From positions 17,289-81,288 of the forward strand of contig CAZLIC010000011.1 in assembly GCA_964559535.1 (NCBI GenBank): a stretch of 64,000 nucleotides of DNA. Direction: 5' to 3'. Origin of the DNA: CAZLIC01 sp964559535. Lineage in GTDB: Bacteria > Pseudomonadota > Alphaproteobacteria > Rhodobacterales > Rhodobacteraceae. A program made the position numbers and the translations under genes. This document shows, piece by piece, positions 15,510-23,832 of this stretch; position 1 is the stretch's first letter; each line of letters starts with the position of its first letter. Below the pieces are notes generated by a model. It was not told where the DNA came from. It saw only the letters and a list, made by a program, of their open reading frames with translations, and ran no database searches.

Positions 15510-18166
15510 GATTTCCTCGGCGGCGTGAAGCGGCGCGAGGTGTCCTTGGCGTCGGCGGGCGGCGCCTTGGGCCGCGCAGTCGGCTTGCCGGCGCCATGCG
15601 ACTTGAACCCCTCGGACTTCGGCTTGAACCCTTCGGCCTTCGCCCGGAACGGCCGGTCGCCCTTGGGCGCAAAGGCCTTCTTCGGCCGCTCGCCGCCTTC
15701 GGCGCCACCCCAGGCGGGCTTCGGCCCGTTACCCTCGGCCGCCTTGTGCGACTTGAACCCCTGCGCCTTGCCCGACCCGCCATGCGACTTCACACCGTGC
15801 GAGGCAAAGCCACCCGGCCGGGCGTCGCCCTGGGCGGCACCCGCCTTCCAGCGCGGCTTGCGCGGGCCGTCATCGGCACCGGCTGCCGCGCGCGGCCCAT
15901 CGTCGCGCCGCCCGTCCTCGCGCGGGGTCCAGGCCTTCTTCGGCCGGTCTTCGCCGCCCGCCACACGCGGCGCATAAGGCTTGCGCTCGCCCTCGGCACC
16001 CGGCGCCCGCGGCGCCTTGCCATAGGCCGCGCGGTCGGTTCCGCCACGCTCGGCCCGACGCTCGCCTTCGGGCTTCGGGCCGTAGGGCTTGCGCTCACCC
16101 TCGGCGCGCGGTCCATAGGGCTTTTTCTCATAGGGCTTCCGCTCACCCTCGGCACGCGGCGCGTAGGGCTTCTTCTCGAAGGTCCGCCCCTCGCCCTCGG
16201 TGCGCGGGGCATAGGCCTTCTTCTCATAAGGCTTGCGCTCGCCCTCTGCCTGCGGCGCATAAGGCTTCTTCTCGTAGGCCCCACGATCACCCTCGGCGCG
16301 CGGCGCATAGGGCTGCTTCTCGTAGGTCCGCCCGTCGCCCTCGACGCGCGGCGTGTAGGCCTTCTTCTCGTAGGGCTTGCGCTCCCTCTCGGCGCGTGGC
16401 GCATAGGTCTTCTTCTCCGGGCGCGGGTCGGCTTCACCCTCGGCGCTAGGGGTCCAGGTCTTGCGCGGCGGCGCGGCCTCGGTCGCGTCCTCGTCAACCA
16501 CGCGCGGGGGCTTGGACGCATAGGCGGGCTTTTCACGCCGCACGGCAGGCGCCGGGCGCGAAGGCGCATCCAGATCCGGCACGTGGTCCAGCCTGCGCAT
16601 CAGAACGCCCGAACCCAGGTCCGTCTCGGCCTTGAACCGCCCCGCATCCGCCTCGGCGATCTGCACCAGCGTCTCGGTCTGCTTCACCCGGATTGCGCCG
16701 ATGGAATCCTTGCCGATCCCCCCGGCTTCGCAGATCTTCGGCAACAGCCAGCGCGCCTCGGCGCGGCCCTCATGCCCGACCGACAGCGCATACCACACCG
16801 AAGGCCCGAACGCCCCGCGTTCGCGCAGCGCCCGCACCGGCGGCGGGTCCATCGCCGCATCCGACAGCACCTCGGGCGCCGACCGACCGGCCCGCCACAG
16901 CCGCACAAAGGCCGCGGCCACGTTCTCGGGCCCCCACTGTTCCAGGATGTCAGCCGCCATCCCGGCCTCGTCGCCCGGCGCTTCGGCCAGCGCGGGGTGC
17001 GTCAGCAGCCGCTCGTCCTCGGCCGCCTGCACGTCATCGGCCGAGGGCGGCTTGCCCCATTCCGCCTCGACCTTGGCCCCCGCCAGCAGCCTCTGCGCCT
17101 TGCGCGCATCCGCGGGCACCGCAATCAGCACCGATGTGCCCTTCGACCCCGCCCGCCCCGTACGGCCCGACCGGTGCAAGAGCACCTCGGAATTCACCGG
17201 CAGGTCGGCATGGATCACCAGTTCCAGCCCCGGCAGGTCAATGCCGCGCGCCGCCACGTCGGTGGCAATGCACACCCGCGCCCGGCCATCCCGCAGCGCC
17301 TGCAGTGCATGGGTGCGCTCCTGCTGGCTCAACTCGCCCGACAGCGCCACCACCTGGAACCCACGGTTCACCATCCGCGCGAACAGATGGTTCACGTTCG
17401 CCCGCGTCTTGCAGAACACGATGGCCCGGCTGGCCTCGTGGAACCGCAGCAGGTTGAAGATCGCCCCCTCGCGGTCGCGCACCGGCACCGTCACCGCGCG
17501 ATAGGAAATGTCGGCATGCTGGCGCTGCTCGCCCTGCGCCACGATGCGCAGCGCGTCGGACTGGTATCCCGCCGCCAGCTTCTCGATCTCTTTCGGCACG
17601 GTGGCCGAAAACATCAGGGTTCGCCGTCCGGTGGGCGCGGCGTTCAGGATGAACTCAAGGTCCTCCTGAAACCCCATGTCCAGCATCTCGTCGGCCTCGT
17701 CCAGCACCACCACCCGCAGCGCCGAAAGGTCCAGCGACCCGCGCTCCAGGTGGTCGCGCAACCGCCCCGGCGTACCGACAACAATATGCGCGCCCTGCGA
17801 CAGTGCCCGCCGCTCGGTGCGGTAGTCCATGCCACCCACGCAGGACGCCAGCTGCGCCCCGGCATCGGCATAAAGCCACTCGAACTCGCGCCGCACCTGC
17901 AACGCCAGCTCGCGCGTGGGGGCCACCACCAGCGCCATCGGACGTTCCGTTTCCGGCAGCCTGTCGGCCCCGCCCAGCAATTCCGGCGCAATCGCCAGCC
18001 CGAAGGCCACCGTCTTGCCCGACCCGGTCTGCGCCGACACCAGAAGGTCGCACCCGCCCGCCTCGGGCGCCAGCACGGCGGTCTGCACGGCGGTCAAAGC
18101 GGAATAGCCTTTGGCCGCCAATGCGGCGGCCAGGGGGGCGGCAAGCCCCGTGATCTCGGTCATCAT
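15506..18166 (-). CDS. DEAD-box RNA helicase with DbpA-like domain and long basic repeat tail
   Basis: 886 residues. Q motif region GYSALTAVQ, then motif I AQTGSGKT, Ia PTRELALQ, Ib GTPGRL, II DEAD, III SAT, and the C-terminal helicase lobe with ATDVAARGIDLP and HRSGRTGRAG. A DbpA-type RNA-binding module appears at roughly 440-530. The last approximately 340 residues are disordered, rich in Lys, Arg, Pro and Gly, and include seven tandem 16-residue units. ATG 18166 follows GGGAAC; the frame is open further upstream. ATP-dependent RNA remodelling, probably in ribosome assembly or RNA turnover at low temperature. The tail is far longer than in classical RhlE/DbpA proteins and likely binds RNA or promotes condensates. 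Confidence 0.9.
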   Translation of the reverse strand: MMTEITGLAAPLAAALAAKGYSALTAVQTAVLAPEAGGCDLLVSAQTGSGKTVAFGLAIAPELLGGADRLPETERPMALVVAPTRELALQVRREFEWLYADAGAQLASCVGGMDYRTERRALSQGAHIVVGTPGRLRDHLERGSLDLSALRVVVLDEADEMLDMGFQEDLEFILNAAPTGRRTLMFSATVPKEIEKLAAGYQSDALRIVAQGEQRQHADISYRAVTVPVRDREGAIFNLLRFHEASRAIVFCKTRANVNHLFARMVNRGFQVVALSGELSQQERTHALQALRDGRARVCIATDVAARGIDLPGLELVIHADLPVNSEVLLHRSGRTGRAGSKGTSVLIAVPADARKAQRLLAGAKVEAEWGKPPSADDVQAAEDERLLTHPALAEAPGDEAGMAADILEQWGPENVAAAFVRLWRAGRSAPEVLSDAAMDPPPVRALRERGAFGPSVWYALSVGHEGRAEARWLLPKICEAGGIGKDSIGAIRVKQTETLVQIAEADAGRFKAETDLGSGVLMRRLDHVPDLDAPSRPAPAVRREKPAYASKPPRVVDEDATEAAPPRKTWTPSAEGEADPRPEKKTYAPRAERERKPYEKKAYTPRVEGDGRTYEKQPYAPRAEGDRGAYEKKPYAPQAEGERKPYEKKAYAPRTEGEGRTFEKKPYAPRAEGERKPYEKKPYGPRAEGERKPYGPKPEGERRAERGGTDRAAYGKAPRAPGAEGERKPYAPRVAGGEDRPKKAWTPREDGRRDDGPRAAAGADDGPRKPRWKAGAAQGDARPGGFASHGVKSHGGSGKAQGFKSHKAAEGNGPKPAWGGAEGGERPKKAFAPKGDRPFRAKAEGFKPKSEGFKSHGAGKPTARPKAPPADAKDTSRRFTPPRKS
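16073..16408 (-). repeat. Seven tandem 48-bp coding repeats in the helicase tail
   Basis: Seven consecutive 48-bp units, each encoding a 16-residue variant of PYAPRAEGERKPYEKK, in frame with the helicase. Units diverge by several residues (for example AYTPRVEGDGRTYEKQ), so they are not a recent slippage product. Degenerate copies continue toward the C-terminus. Confidence 0.85.
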
Positions 18167-18320
18167 TTCGTTCCCAAAGGGGGGGCATTGCCCGCATGAA
18201 GCGGCGCCCTCATCCCTTTGCACGCGGTCCCTCCCATTGGACCCCGCGCGTGGAACACTCACGCCGACCGGCGGTCCATAACGGAAACCGGCCCGCCTGT
18301 ACAGCGCCAATGACGCAGGG

Positions 18321-18728
18321 TCAGGCTGCGGCAAGCCCCATGTCAAGCAGCGCCTTGATCTCGGCTTTGCCCGTGCCCGCCACGATCCGCCCCAATTCGG
18401 TGCGCCCCTTCAGCAGCACCAGCGTCGACCGGCGCGGCACCTGTAGCCCGCGCGACAGCGCGCCGTCGCCATACGCATCCCAGTCCACGTTGAAAAAGGT
18501 GATGGCGCCGTCATAGGCTGGGTTTTCGGCCCGCAGCGCCGAAACCACGCGTTCCTGCGCCGCACAGGTGCTGCACCAGGTGGCACTGAAGTCCAGCAGG
18601 ACGATCTTGCCCTCGTCCATGGCGGCCTCGGCCACGCCGGGGGCGTACGGGACGGTCTCCGCGGCATGCAGCGCCGTCGCGGCAAAGGGCAGCGCGGCGG
18701 CAATGGTCAGAAAGTGGCGGCGGTTCAT
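18321..18728 (-). CDS. Exported thioredoxin-family protein
   Basis: 135 residues. An N-terminal signal beginning MNRRHFLT (twin-arginine-like) ends near residue 23 (HAAE). The mature part has a thioredoxin fold with active-site WCSTC (Cys52, Cys55) and a late cis-Pro region (VPRRSTLVLL). ATG 18728 has AGGAG 6 bases upstream. It begins 11 bases after the CcdA stop, so CcdA most likely supplies electrons to this periplasmic thiol reductase. Substrates are not indicated by neighbours; no cytochrome c genes are adjacent. Confidence 0.87.
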   Translation of the reverse strand: MNRRHFLTIAAALPFAATALHAAETVPYAPGVAEAAMDEGKIVLLDFSATWCSTCAAQERVVSALRAENPAYDGAITFFNVDWDAYGDGALSRGLQVPRRSTLVLLKGRTELGRIVAGTGKAEIKALLDMGLAAA

Positions 18729-18739
18729 CTGGGGCTCCT

Positions 18740-19456
18740 TCAGATGGATACGGAAAGGTCGATCAGCCAGGGCGGCAGCATGTTCACCAGCCACCCCTCG
18801 ATACGGTGGTGCAGGCCAAACCAGATGCCCGCCCCCACCAGAATGAACACCACGCCCATCACCGGGCGTGACCGCGCGGCCAGCCCGCGCAGCATGGCCT
18901 GCCGCTGCCGGATGGCGCCGCGCGCGCCCCAGGCCAGCCCCAGGATCAGCGTGGCCACGCCCAGCGCAAAGGCCACCATGATGCCCGCCGCCCGCCCCAG
19001 CCCCTCACCGGCCGAGGCCAGCGCTATGGCGCCGCCCAGTGTGGGCCCGATGCAAGGCGACCACACGGCGCCCAGCAGGGCCCCTGCCACCGCCTGCCCG
19101 CCAAGGCCGCCACCCCGCACCGCCCCATCAATCTGCGCATCGGCCCGCGCCGCCAGCCCGGCCGTGGCCGTCTCGAACACATGGCCAAAGGCGGGCACCA
19201 GCAGCACCGCGCCGAACGCCACCATCACCAGCGCCGCAACGGCCGAGATATCCTCGGGGTAAATCCCCAGCGCCGGTCCCAGCGCCGACACCGCCAGCCC
19301 CAGCGCCACAAAGGAAACACCCATGCCGCCCGCCAGCGCCAGCGGGGCCAGACGATGCTTGTGCAGCGCGCTGGCCAGCACCACGGGCAGCACCGGCAGC
19401 ACGCAGGGGTTGATCAGCGTCAACAGCCCCGCCAGGTAACCCAGAACAATTTCCAC
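18740..19456 (-). CDS. ccdA: CcdA/DsbD-type transmembrane thiol transporter
   Basis: 238 residues, six predicted membrane helices. Cysteines in the two expected positions are visible, LINPCVLPVLP in helix 1 and VWSPCIGPTLGG in helix 4, the redox pair that carries electrons from cytoplasmic thioredoxin across the membrane. The GTG at 19456 is preceded by a strong GGAGGTG box; an upstream GTG at 19477 is less likely. It is followed by the exported thioredoxin, forming a two-gene envelope-reductant unit. Family assignment is firm; whether it serves cytochrome c maturation or general thiol repair is open. Confidence 0.88.
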   Translation of the reverse strand: MEIVLGYLAGLLTLINPCVLPVLPVVLASALHKHRLAPLALAGGMGVSFVALGLAVSALGPALGIYPEDISAVAALVMVAFGAVLLVPAFGHVFETATAGLAARADAQIDGAVRGGGLGGQAVAGALLGAVWSPCIGPTLGGAIALASAGEGLGRAAGIMVAFALGVATLILGLAWGARGAIRQRQAMLRGLAARSRPVMGVVFILVGAGIWFGLHHRIEGWLVNMLPPWLIDLSVSI

Positions 19457-19583
19457 CCGGCACCTCCCGTTTCCCACGGTTACGCGCGCGCGCAGCGGGG
19501 GTTACCGTCAAACACGCAGTGGTGACCGGCTTGACCCCGCGCGTGATCGCGTCACCATGCGCCGACCCCACCGGAGAACCGCC

Positions 19584-20564
19584 ATGCCCACCGCTCCCAC
19601 CATCGTGATCCACGCCCATGGCGGCCCCCAGGTTCTGCAGCTGGAGGAGCGCGAGGTTCCGCCCCCCGGCGCGGGCCAGATCACCATCGCGCAGGCCGCC
19701 GCCGGTCTGAACTTCATCGACGTCTACCAGCGCTCCGGCCTTTACCCCATGCAGTTGCCCGCCGCCCTGGGAATGGAAGGCGCGGGCACTGTCACGGCCG
19801 TGGGCGAGGGCGTCACCCACCTGTCGGTCGGGCAAAGGGTGGCCTATGCCAGCGCGCCCCCCGGTGCCTACGCCGCAGCCCGCACCATGCCCGCCGCGCA
19901 GGTCTGCCCGCTGCCCGCTGCCATCGGTTTCGACACCGGCGCCGCGATGATGCTGAAAGGCCTGACGGTGCAATACCTGTTCCGCCGCACCGTACCGCTG
20001 AAACGCGGCGACTGGGTGCTGTTCCATGCCGCGGCCGGGGGCGTGGGGCAGATCGCCTGCCAGTGGGCGCGGTCGGAAGGCATCAACCTGATCGCCACGG
20101 CCGGGTCCGATGCCAAGTGCCAGATGGCGCTGGACGCGGGCGCCACGCACGCCATCAACTACACCACCACCCCCGACTTCGCTCCCGAGGTGCGGCGGCT
20201 GGCGGGTCGTGGCGTGGATGCCGTGATGGATTCGGTGGGGGCCGCCACCTGGGAAGGTTCGCTGAGCAGCCTGCGCCCGCTGGGCATGATGATCTCCTTC
20301 GGCAACGCCAGCGGCAAGCCGCCGCTGCTTGACCTGCTTACGCTGTCGGCCAAGGGCTCGCTTTACGTCACCCGCCCCACGCTCTTCACCCACATCGCCG
20401 ACCACGCCACCTGCCAGGCCATGGCGGCCGACCTCTTCGGCAAGGTCACTGCGGGCGACGTGTCGGTGCGCATCGACCAGCGTTTTCCGCTCGCTCAGGT
20501 CGCCGACGCCCACCGGTCACTCGAGGCACGGGCCACCACCGGCTGCACGATCCTGACGGTCTGA
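19584..20564 (+). CDS. Quinone oxidoreductase (NADPH:quinone reductase, zeta-crystallin type)
   Basis: 326 residues of the zinc-free medium-chain dehydrogenase family. The N-terminal GroES-like domain contains AAGLNFIDVYQRSGLYP and the nucleotide-binding domain starts at about residue 150 with HAAAGGVGQIACQWA. No structural zinc cysteines are seen. ATG 19584 follows GGAGAA. Reduces quinones with NADPH, probably by one or two electrons. Single gene, convergent with the FAD oxidoreductase downstream (17 bp apart). Confidence 0.9.
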   Translation: MPTAPTIVIHAHGGPQVLQLEEREVPPPGAGQITIAQAAAGLNFIDVYQRSGLYPMQLPAALGMEGAGTVTAVGEGVTHLSVGQRVAYASAPPGAYAAARTMPAAQVCPLPAAIGFDTGAAMMLKGLTVQYLFRRTVPLKRGDWVLFHAAAGGVGQIACQWARSEGINLIATAGSDAKCQMALDAGATHAINYTTTPDFAPEVRRLAGRGVDAVMDSVGAATWEGSLSSLRPLGMMISFGNASGKPPLLDLLTLSAKGSLYVTRPTLFTHIADHATCQAMAADLFGKVTAGDVSVRIDQRFPLAQVADAHRSLEARATTGCTILTV

Positions 20565-20581
20565 CAGACAGGCCAGGGCGG

Positions 20582-21616
20582 CTAACCATCCAGCCGGGCC
20601 CAGTCGGGCACCCCATCGCGGCCGTCCAGCACCAGATCGGCGATGATCTGCGCCACCAGCGGGGCCAGGCCGAAGCCGGTCTTGAACCCGCCGTTGGCCA
20701 CGAAATGCCCCGCGCGCCCTGGCCATGCACCCAGAACCGGCTGCCGCGTGGCGCTGCGCGGCCGGATGCCCGCCCAACGCGCCACCACTTCGGCGCGCGC
20801 CAGCGCGGGCACCAGCGCCCGCGCCCGGTGCAGCACCTCGTCCAACAAGACGTCAGGCGCCGTGTCGGCCCAGTCGGCCTCGGAGGTGGACCCCACAGCA
20901 ACTGTCCCGTCCTCATGCGGCACCACCCACAGCCCGCGCCCCTGCACCAGGGGCGTGCCCGGCGGCGCGGCCAGCGCCAGCCGCGCCGCCTGCCCCTTCT
21001 CGCCCCGCCCCACCGGCCGCCCCAGCACCGCCGACAGATCGGCCAGCCCGGCCGCCCCGGTGGCCCAGACCACCGGCCCCGGCCCGGCCTCGCCGCCGCC
21101 CTCCACCACCTCTCCGCCCAGCGCCCGCACCGCCGCCACCAGCGCCGCCAACGCCCGGCGCGGGTCCAGCCGCGCGCTCAGCGTATCGCGCACCATCAGG
21201 CCGGTGGGTGACACCGGAGCCCAGGGCCCGCCGGAGGACGGAACCACCTCCCACACCGCGCCCGGCCAATGCTGCGCCGCTTGCCCGGCCCGCGCGCGGG
21301 CCTGCGCCACGGCACGGTCATCGGCCAAGGGCGCCAACCGGCCAACCGCCTCGAATCCCACGGAAAACCCTGCCACCTCCGCCACCTCGGCCCAAAAACC
21401 CGGCGCAAGCAACAGGCTCTCCAGCTGAAACGCCTTCGCCCCGTCCCAGGCGTCGGGCGCATGCGGCGCCAATGCGCCCACCAACCCGCCGCTGGCCCCG
21501 GCCCCCACCCGCGCCGCCTCAACCACCCGCACCCGCGCCCCCCGGCGCGCGCCTTCAAACGCCACAGCCAGGCCGAACACCCCCGCACCCATCACCGTCA
21601 GGTCCGATCTTGCCAT
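20582..21616 (-). CDS. FAD-dependent oxidoreductase (DAO family)
   Basis: 344 residues. The N-terminal FAD-binding Rossmann motif (VMGAGVFGLAVAF, then ARVRVVEA) and the C-terminal WAGIRPRSATRQPVLG with NGGFKTGFGLAP are typical of the D-amino-acid oxidase/glycine oxidase fold. ATG 21616 is preceded by GGCGGGGA; an in-frame ATG at 21664 would overlap the divergent gene. It lies head-to-head with mnmD, 46 bp apart. In gammaproteobacteria a DAO-type domain is fused to MnmD as MnmC, so this could be its separate oxidase partner, but a glycine-oxidase-like or other amine oxidase is equally possible. Confidence 0.75.
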   Translation of the reverse strand: MARSDLTVMGAGVFGLAVAFEGARRGARVRVVEAARVGAGASGGLVGALAPHAPDAWDGAKAFQLESLLLAPGFWAEVAEVAGFSVGFEAVGRLAPLADDRAVAQARARAGQAAQHWPGAVWEVVPSSGGPWAPVSPTGLMVRDTLSARLDPRRALAALVAAVRALGGEVVEGGGEAGPGPVVWATGAAGLADLSAVLGRPVGRGEKGQAARLALAAPPGTPLVQGRGLWVVPHEDGTVAVGSTSEADWADTAPDVLLDEVLHRARALVPALARAEVVARWAGIRPRSATRQPVLGAWPGRAGHFVANGGFKTGFGLAPLVAQIIADLVLDGRDGVPDWARLDG

Positions 21617-21662
21617 TCCCCGCCTGCCCCGCCATACGCCGCGCAGCCAAGGCCTATCCCCC

Positions 21663-22328
21663 ATGCCCCCCACCTTCCAGCCCCCGGCGATCAACTGGCA
21701 CGGCGGCCAAATTCCCGTGGCCGACCGCTTTGGCGACCCCTACTTCAGCCTTGACGGCGGGCTGGCCGAAACGCGCCACGTGTTCCTGGCAGGCAACGGC
21801 CTGCCCGACAGGCTGCGCGATGGCTTCCACGTGGCTGAACTGGGCGTGGGCACCGGGCTGAACCTGCTGGTGCTGGCCATGGCCGCATCGGCCCAAGGCA
21901 TCACCGCAGAATACACGGGGTTCGAGGCCTTCCCGATGGCGCCCGGCGACATCGCCCGCGCCCTGCAGGCCTTCCCCGAAACCGCGGGCCTTGTCCCCGC
22001 GCTGCTGGCCCAATGGGGGCAGGACAGCATCACCCTGCCCGGCCTTTCTGCCCGCATCATCGCAGGTGACGCCCGCACCACCCTGCCCGCCTGGACGGGC
22101 CTCGCCGACGCCTGGTTCCTGGACGGCTTTGCACCGGTGAAAAATCCCGAGATGTGGGGCGACGACCTGATGGCGCAGGTGGCCGCGCACACCGCGCCGG
22201 GCGGCAGCTTTGCCACCTACACCGCGGCAGGCCATGTCCGCCGCGCCCTGGCGGCGGCCGGGTTCGCGGTGGATCGCCGCCCCGGTTTCGGCCGCAAGCG
22301 CCACATGACCGCGGGTCGCCTGCCCTGA
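21663..22328 (+). CDS. mnmD: tRNA 5-(aminomethyl)-2-thiouridine methyltransferase (MnmD)
   Basis: 221 residues matching the methyltransferase half of MnmC (DUF752): WHGGQIPVADRFGDPYFS, a SAM-binding VAELGVGTGLNLL, and WFLDGFAPVKNPEMW, the conserved catalytic-site segment. It would methylate nm5s2U34 to mnm5s2U34 in wobble-uridine tRNAs. It is a stand-alone enzyme without the fused FAD domain. Translation starts at ATG 21663, divergent from a DAO-family gene. The double-hairpin element at 22366 lies between its stop and tldE. Confidence 0.87.
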   Translation: MPPTFQPPAINWHGGQIPVADRFGDPYFSLDGGLAETRHVFLAGNGLPDRLRDGFHVAELGVGTGLNLLVLAMAASAQGITAEYTGFEAFPMAPGDIARALQAFPETAGLVPALLAQWGQDSITLPGLSARIIAGDARTTLPAWTGLADAWFLDGFAPVKNPEMWGDDLMAQVAAHTAPGGSFATYTAAGHVRRALAAAGFAVDRRPGFGRKRHMTAGRLP

Positions 22329-22365
22329 TCCGGCCATCGCCGCAGCGGCAGGACCCAGCGCAGCA

Positions 22366-22415
22366 CAATTTTCCTCCTTCAGGAAAATTGCATTTTCCTT
22401 TCTTCAAGGAAAATG
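22366..22415 (+). repeat. Tandem double-hairpin element, copy B (50 bp)
   Basis: Two abutting perfect hairpins, 10-bp stems and 5-base loops. Arms CAATTTTCCT (22366-22375) with AGGAAAATTG (22381-22390), then CATTTTCCTT (22391-22400) with AAGGAAAATG (22406-22415). Geometry is identical to copy A at 13725-13774. Loop of the second hairpin is TCTTC in both, read in the sense of flanking genes. Located between mnmD and the TldE gene. Confidence 0.85.
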
Positions 22416-22488
22416 GCCGCCTGCGGCACCCTCCTTGCACGCCTCGCGCCGCCGGGCTACCTGCGGCGGCACAGCATCGGGGGCACAC

Positions 22489-23832
22489 ATGGCACGACCG
22501 GCGGCAGAACTGGCACAGGCAATGCTTGACGCTGCCCGCAAGGCGGGCGCCGAATCCGCCGATGCCATCGTGATCGACAGCGCCGCCCAGTCGATCGACA
22601 TCCGCAAGGGCCGTCTGGAGGAAGCGCAGCGCGCCGAATCCACCGAAATCGGCCTGCGCGTGCTGGTCGGGCGGCGGCAGGCCTGCGTTTCCTCCTCCGA
22701 TACATCTGACCGCACGCTCGCCGCCATGGCCGAACGCGCCGTGGCCATGGCGCGCGAAGCCCCGGAAGACCCCTGGGCCGGCCTTGCCGACCCCGCGCAG
22801 CTGGCCGCCCTGAGGGATGCCGCGGGCCTTGACCTGGCCGATCCCGGCGCCGACCCCACGCCCGCCGCGCTGGAATCCATGGCCCGCGCCGCGGAAGCCG
22901 CAGCCATGGCCGCCAAAGGCGTGGTGCAGGTGGAAGCCGGGGCAGGCCAGTCGCGCCGTACGGCCTTTCTGGCCGGGACCAACGGCTTTGCCGGTGGCTA
23001 CGAACGCTCGTCCGTCTCGGTCTCGGCGGTGGCATTCGTCGGCGACGGTACCGGAATGGAACGCGACTGGGCCGGCGAAAGCCGCATCCACCTGGCCGAC
23101 CTGCCCGACCCGTCCCTGTCGGGTGCCCTGGCCGCCGAACGCGCGCTGGCCCGCCAAGGCGCGCGCAAGCCGCCCACCGGCGCCTACCCCGTGCTGTTGG
23201 ACGAACGCGTGGCGGCGGGCCTGATCGGCCACCTTCTGTCCGCCGCCAACGGCCAGGCCATTGCCCGCGGCGCAAGCTGGCTGCGCGATGCCCTGGGCGC
23301 GCAGGTGCTGCCCCGCGGCATGGACATCACCGACGATCCGCTGCGCCCCGGCGCCGGGTCCAGCCGCCCGTTCGATGCCGAGGGCCTGCCGTCGCGCCGC
23401 CGCCTGATCGTGCAAGATGGCGTGCTGACGGGCTGGACGCTGGACCTTTCCACCGCCCGCCGCCTGGGCATGGAATCGACCGCCAGCGCCTCGCGCGGGC
23501 CGTCCTCGCCGCCCTCGCCGTCCACCTCGAACATCGACCTGACGCAGGGCACCGCCACCCGCGACGACCTGTTGCGCGACATGGGCACGGGGCTTCTGGT
23601 CACCTCCTTCCTGGGTGCCTCGATCAACCCCACCACCGGCGACTATTCGCGCGGCGCCAGCGGGTTCTGGGTGGAAGGCGGGCAGGTCGCCTACCCGGTC
23701 AACGAATGCACCATTGCGGGCAACCTGCGCGACATGCTGCGCGGCATCGTGCCCGCCAACGACGCCCGCCTGCACCTGTCGCAGCGCGTGCCCAGCCTTC
23801 TGGTAGCGGGGCTGACGGTTGCCGGGGAATGA
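22489..23832 (+). CDS. pmbA: TldE/PmbA-family metallopeptidase component
   Basis: 447 residues, usual size for TldE. N-terminal domain ends with SIDIRKGRLEEAQRAES and GLRVLVGRRQACVSSSD; the C-terminal domain has the conserved ASRGPSSPPSPST segment and GASGFWVEGGQVAYPVNECTI. TldE partners TldD in a heterodimeric protease that processes peptides such as microcin precursors and the CcdA antitoxin. TldD is not in the window. ATG 22489 was chosen because the conserved domain begins shortly after; an ATG in an upstream position (22435) would add 18 unlikely residues. Overlaps the downstream phosphatase gene. Confidence 0.88.
   Translation: MARPAAELAQAMLDAARKAGAESADAIVIDSAAQSIDIRKGRLEEAQRAESTEIGLRVLVGRRQACVSSSDTSDRTLAAMAERAVAMAREAPEDPWAGLADPAQLAALRDAAGLDLADPGADPTPAALESMARAAEAAAMAAKGVVQVEAGAGQSRRTAFLAGTNGFAGGYERSSVSVSAVAFVGDGTGMERDWAGESRIHLADLPDPSLSGALAAERALARQGARKPPTGAYPVLLDERVAAGLIGHLLSAANGQAIARGASWLRDALGAQVLPRGMDITDDPLRPGAGSSRPFDAEGLPSRRRLIVQDGVLTGWTLDLSTARRLGMESTASASRGPSSPPSPSTSNIDLTQGTATRDDLLRDMGTGLLVTSFLGASINPTTGDYSRGASGFWVEGGQVAYPVNECTIAGNLRDMLRGIVPANDARLHLSQRVPSLLVAGLTVAGE

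Noticed and set aside
16073..16408. Possible CRISPR array
   Set aside because: Units are in-frame coding repeats without unique spacers; they encode the helicase tail.
20582..22328. Fused MnmC
   Set aside because: The two genes are divergent on opposite strands, so no fusion exists here.
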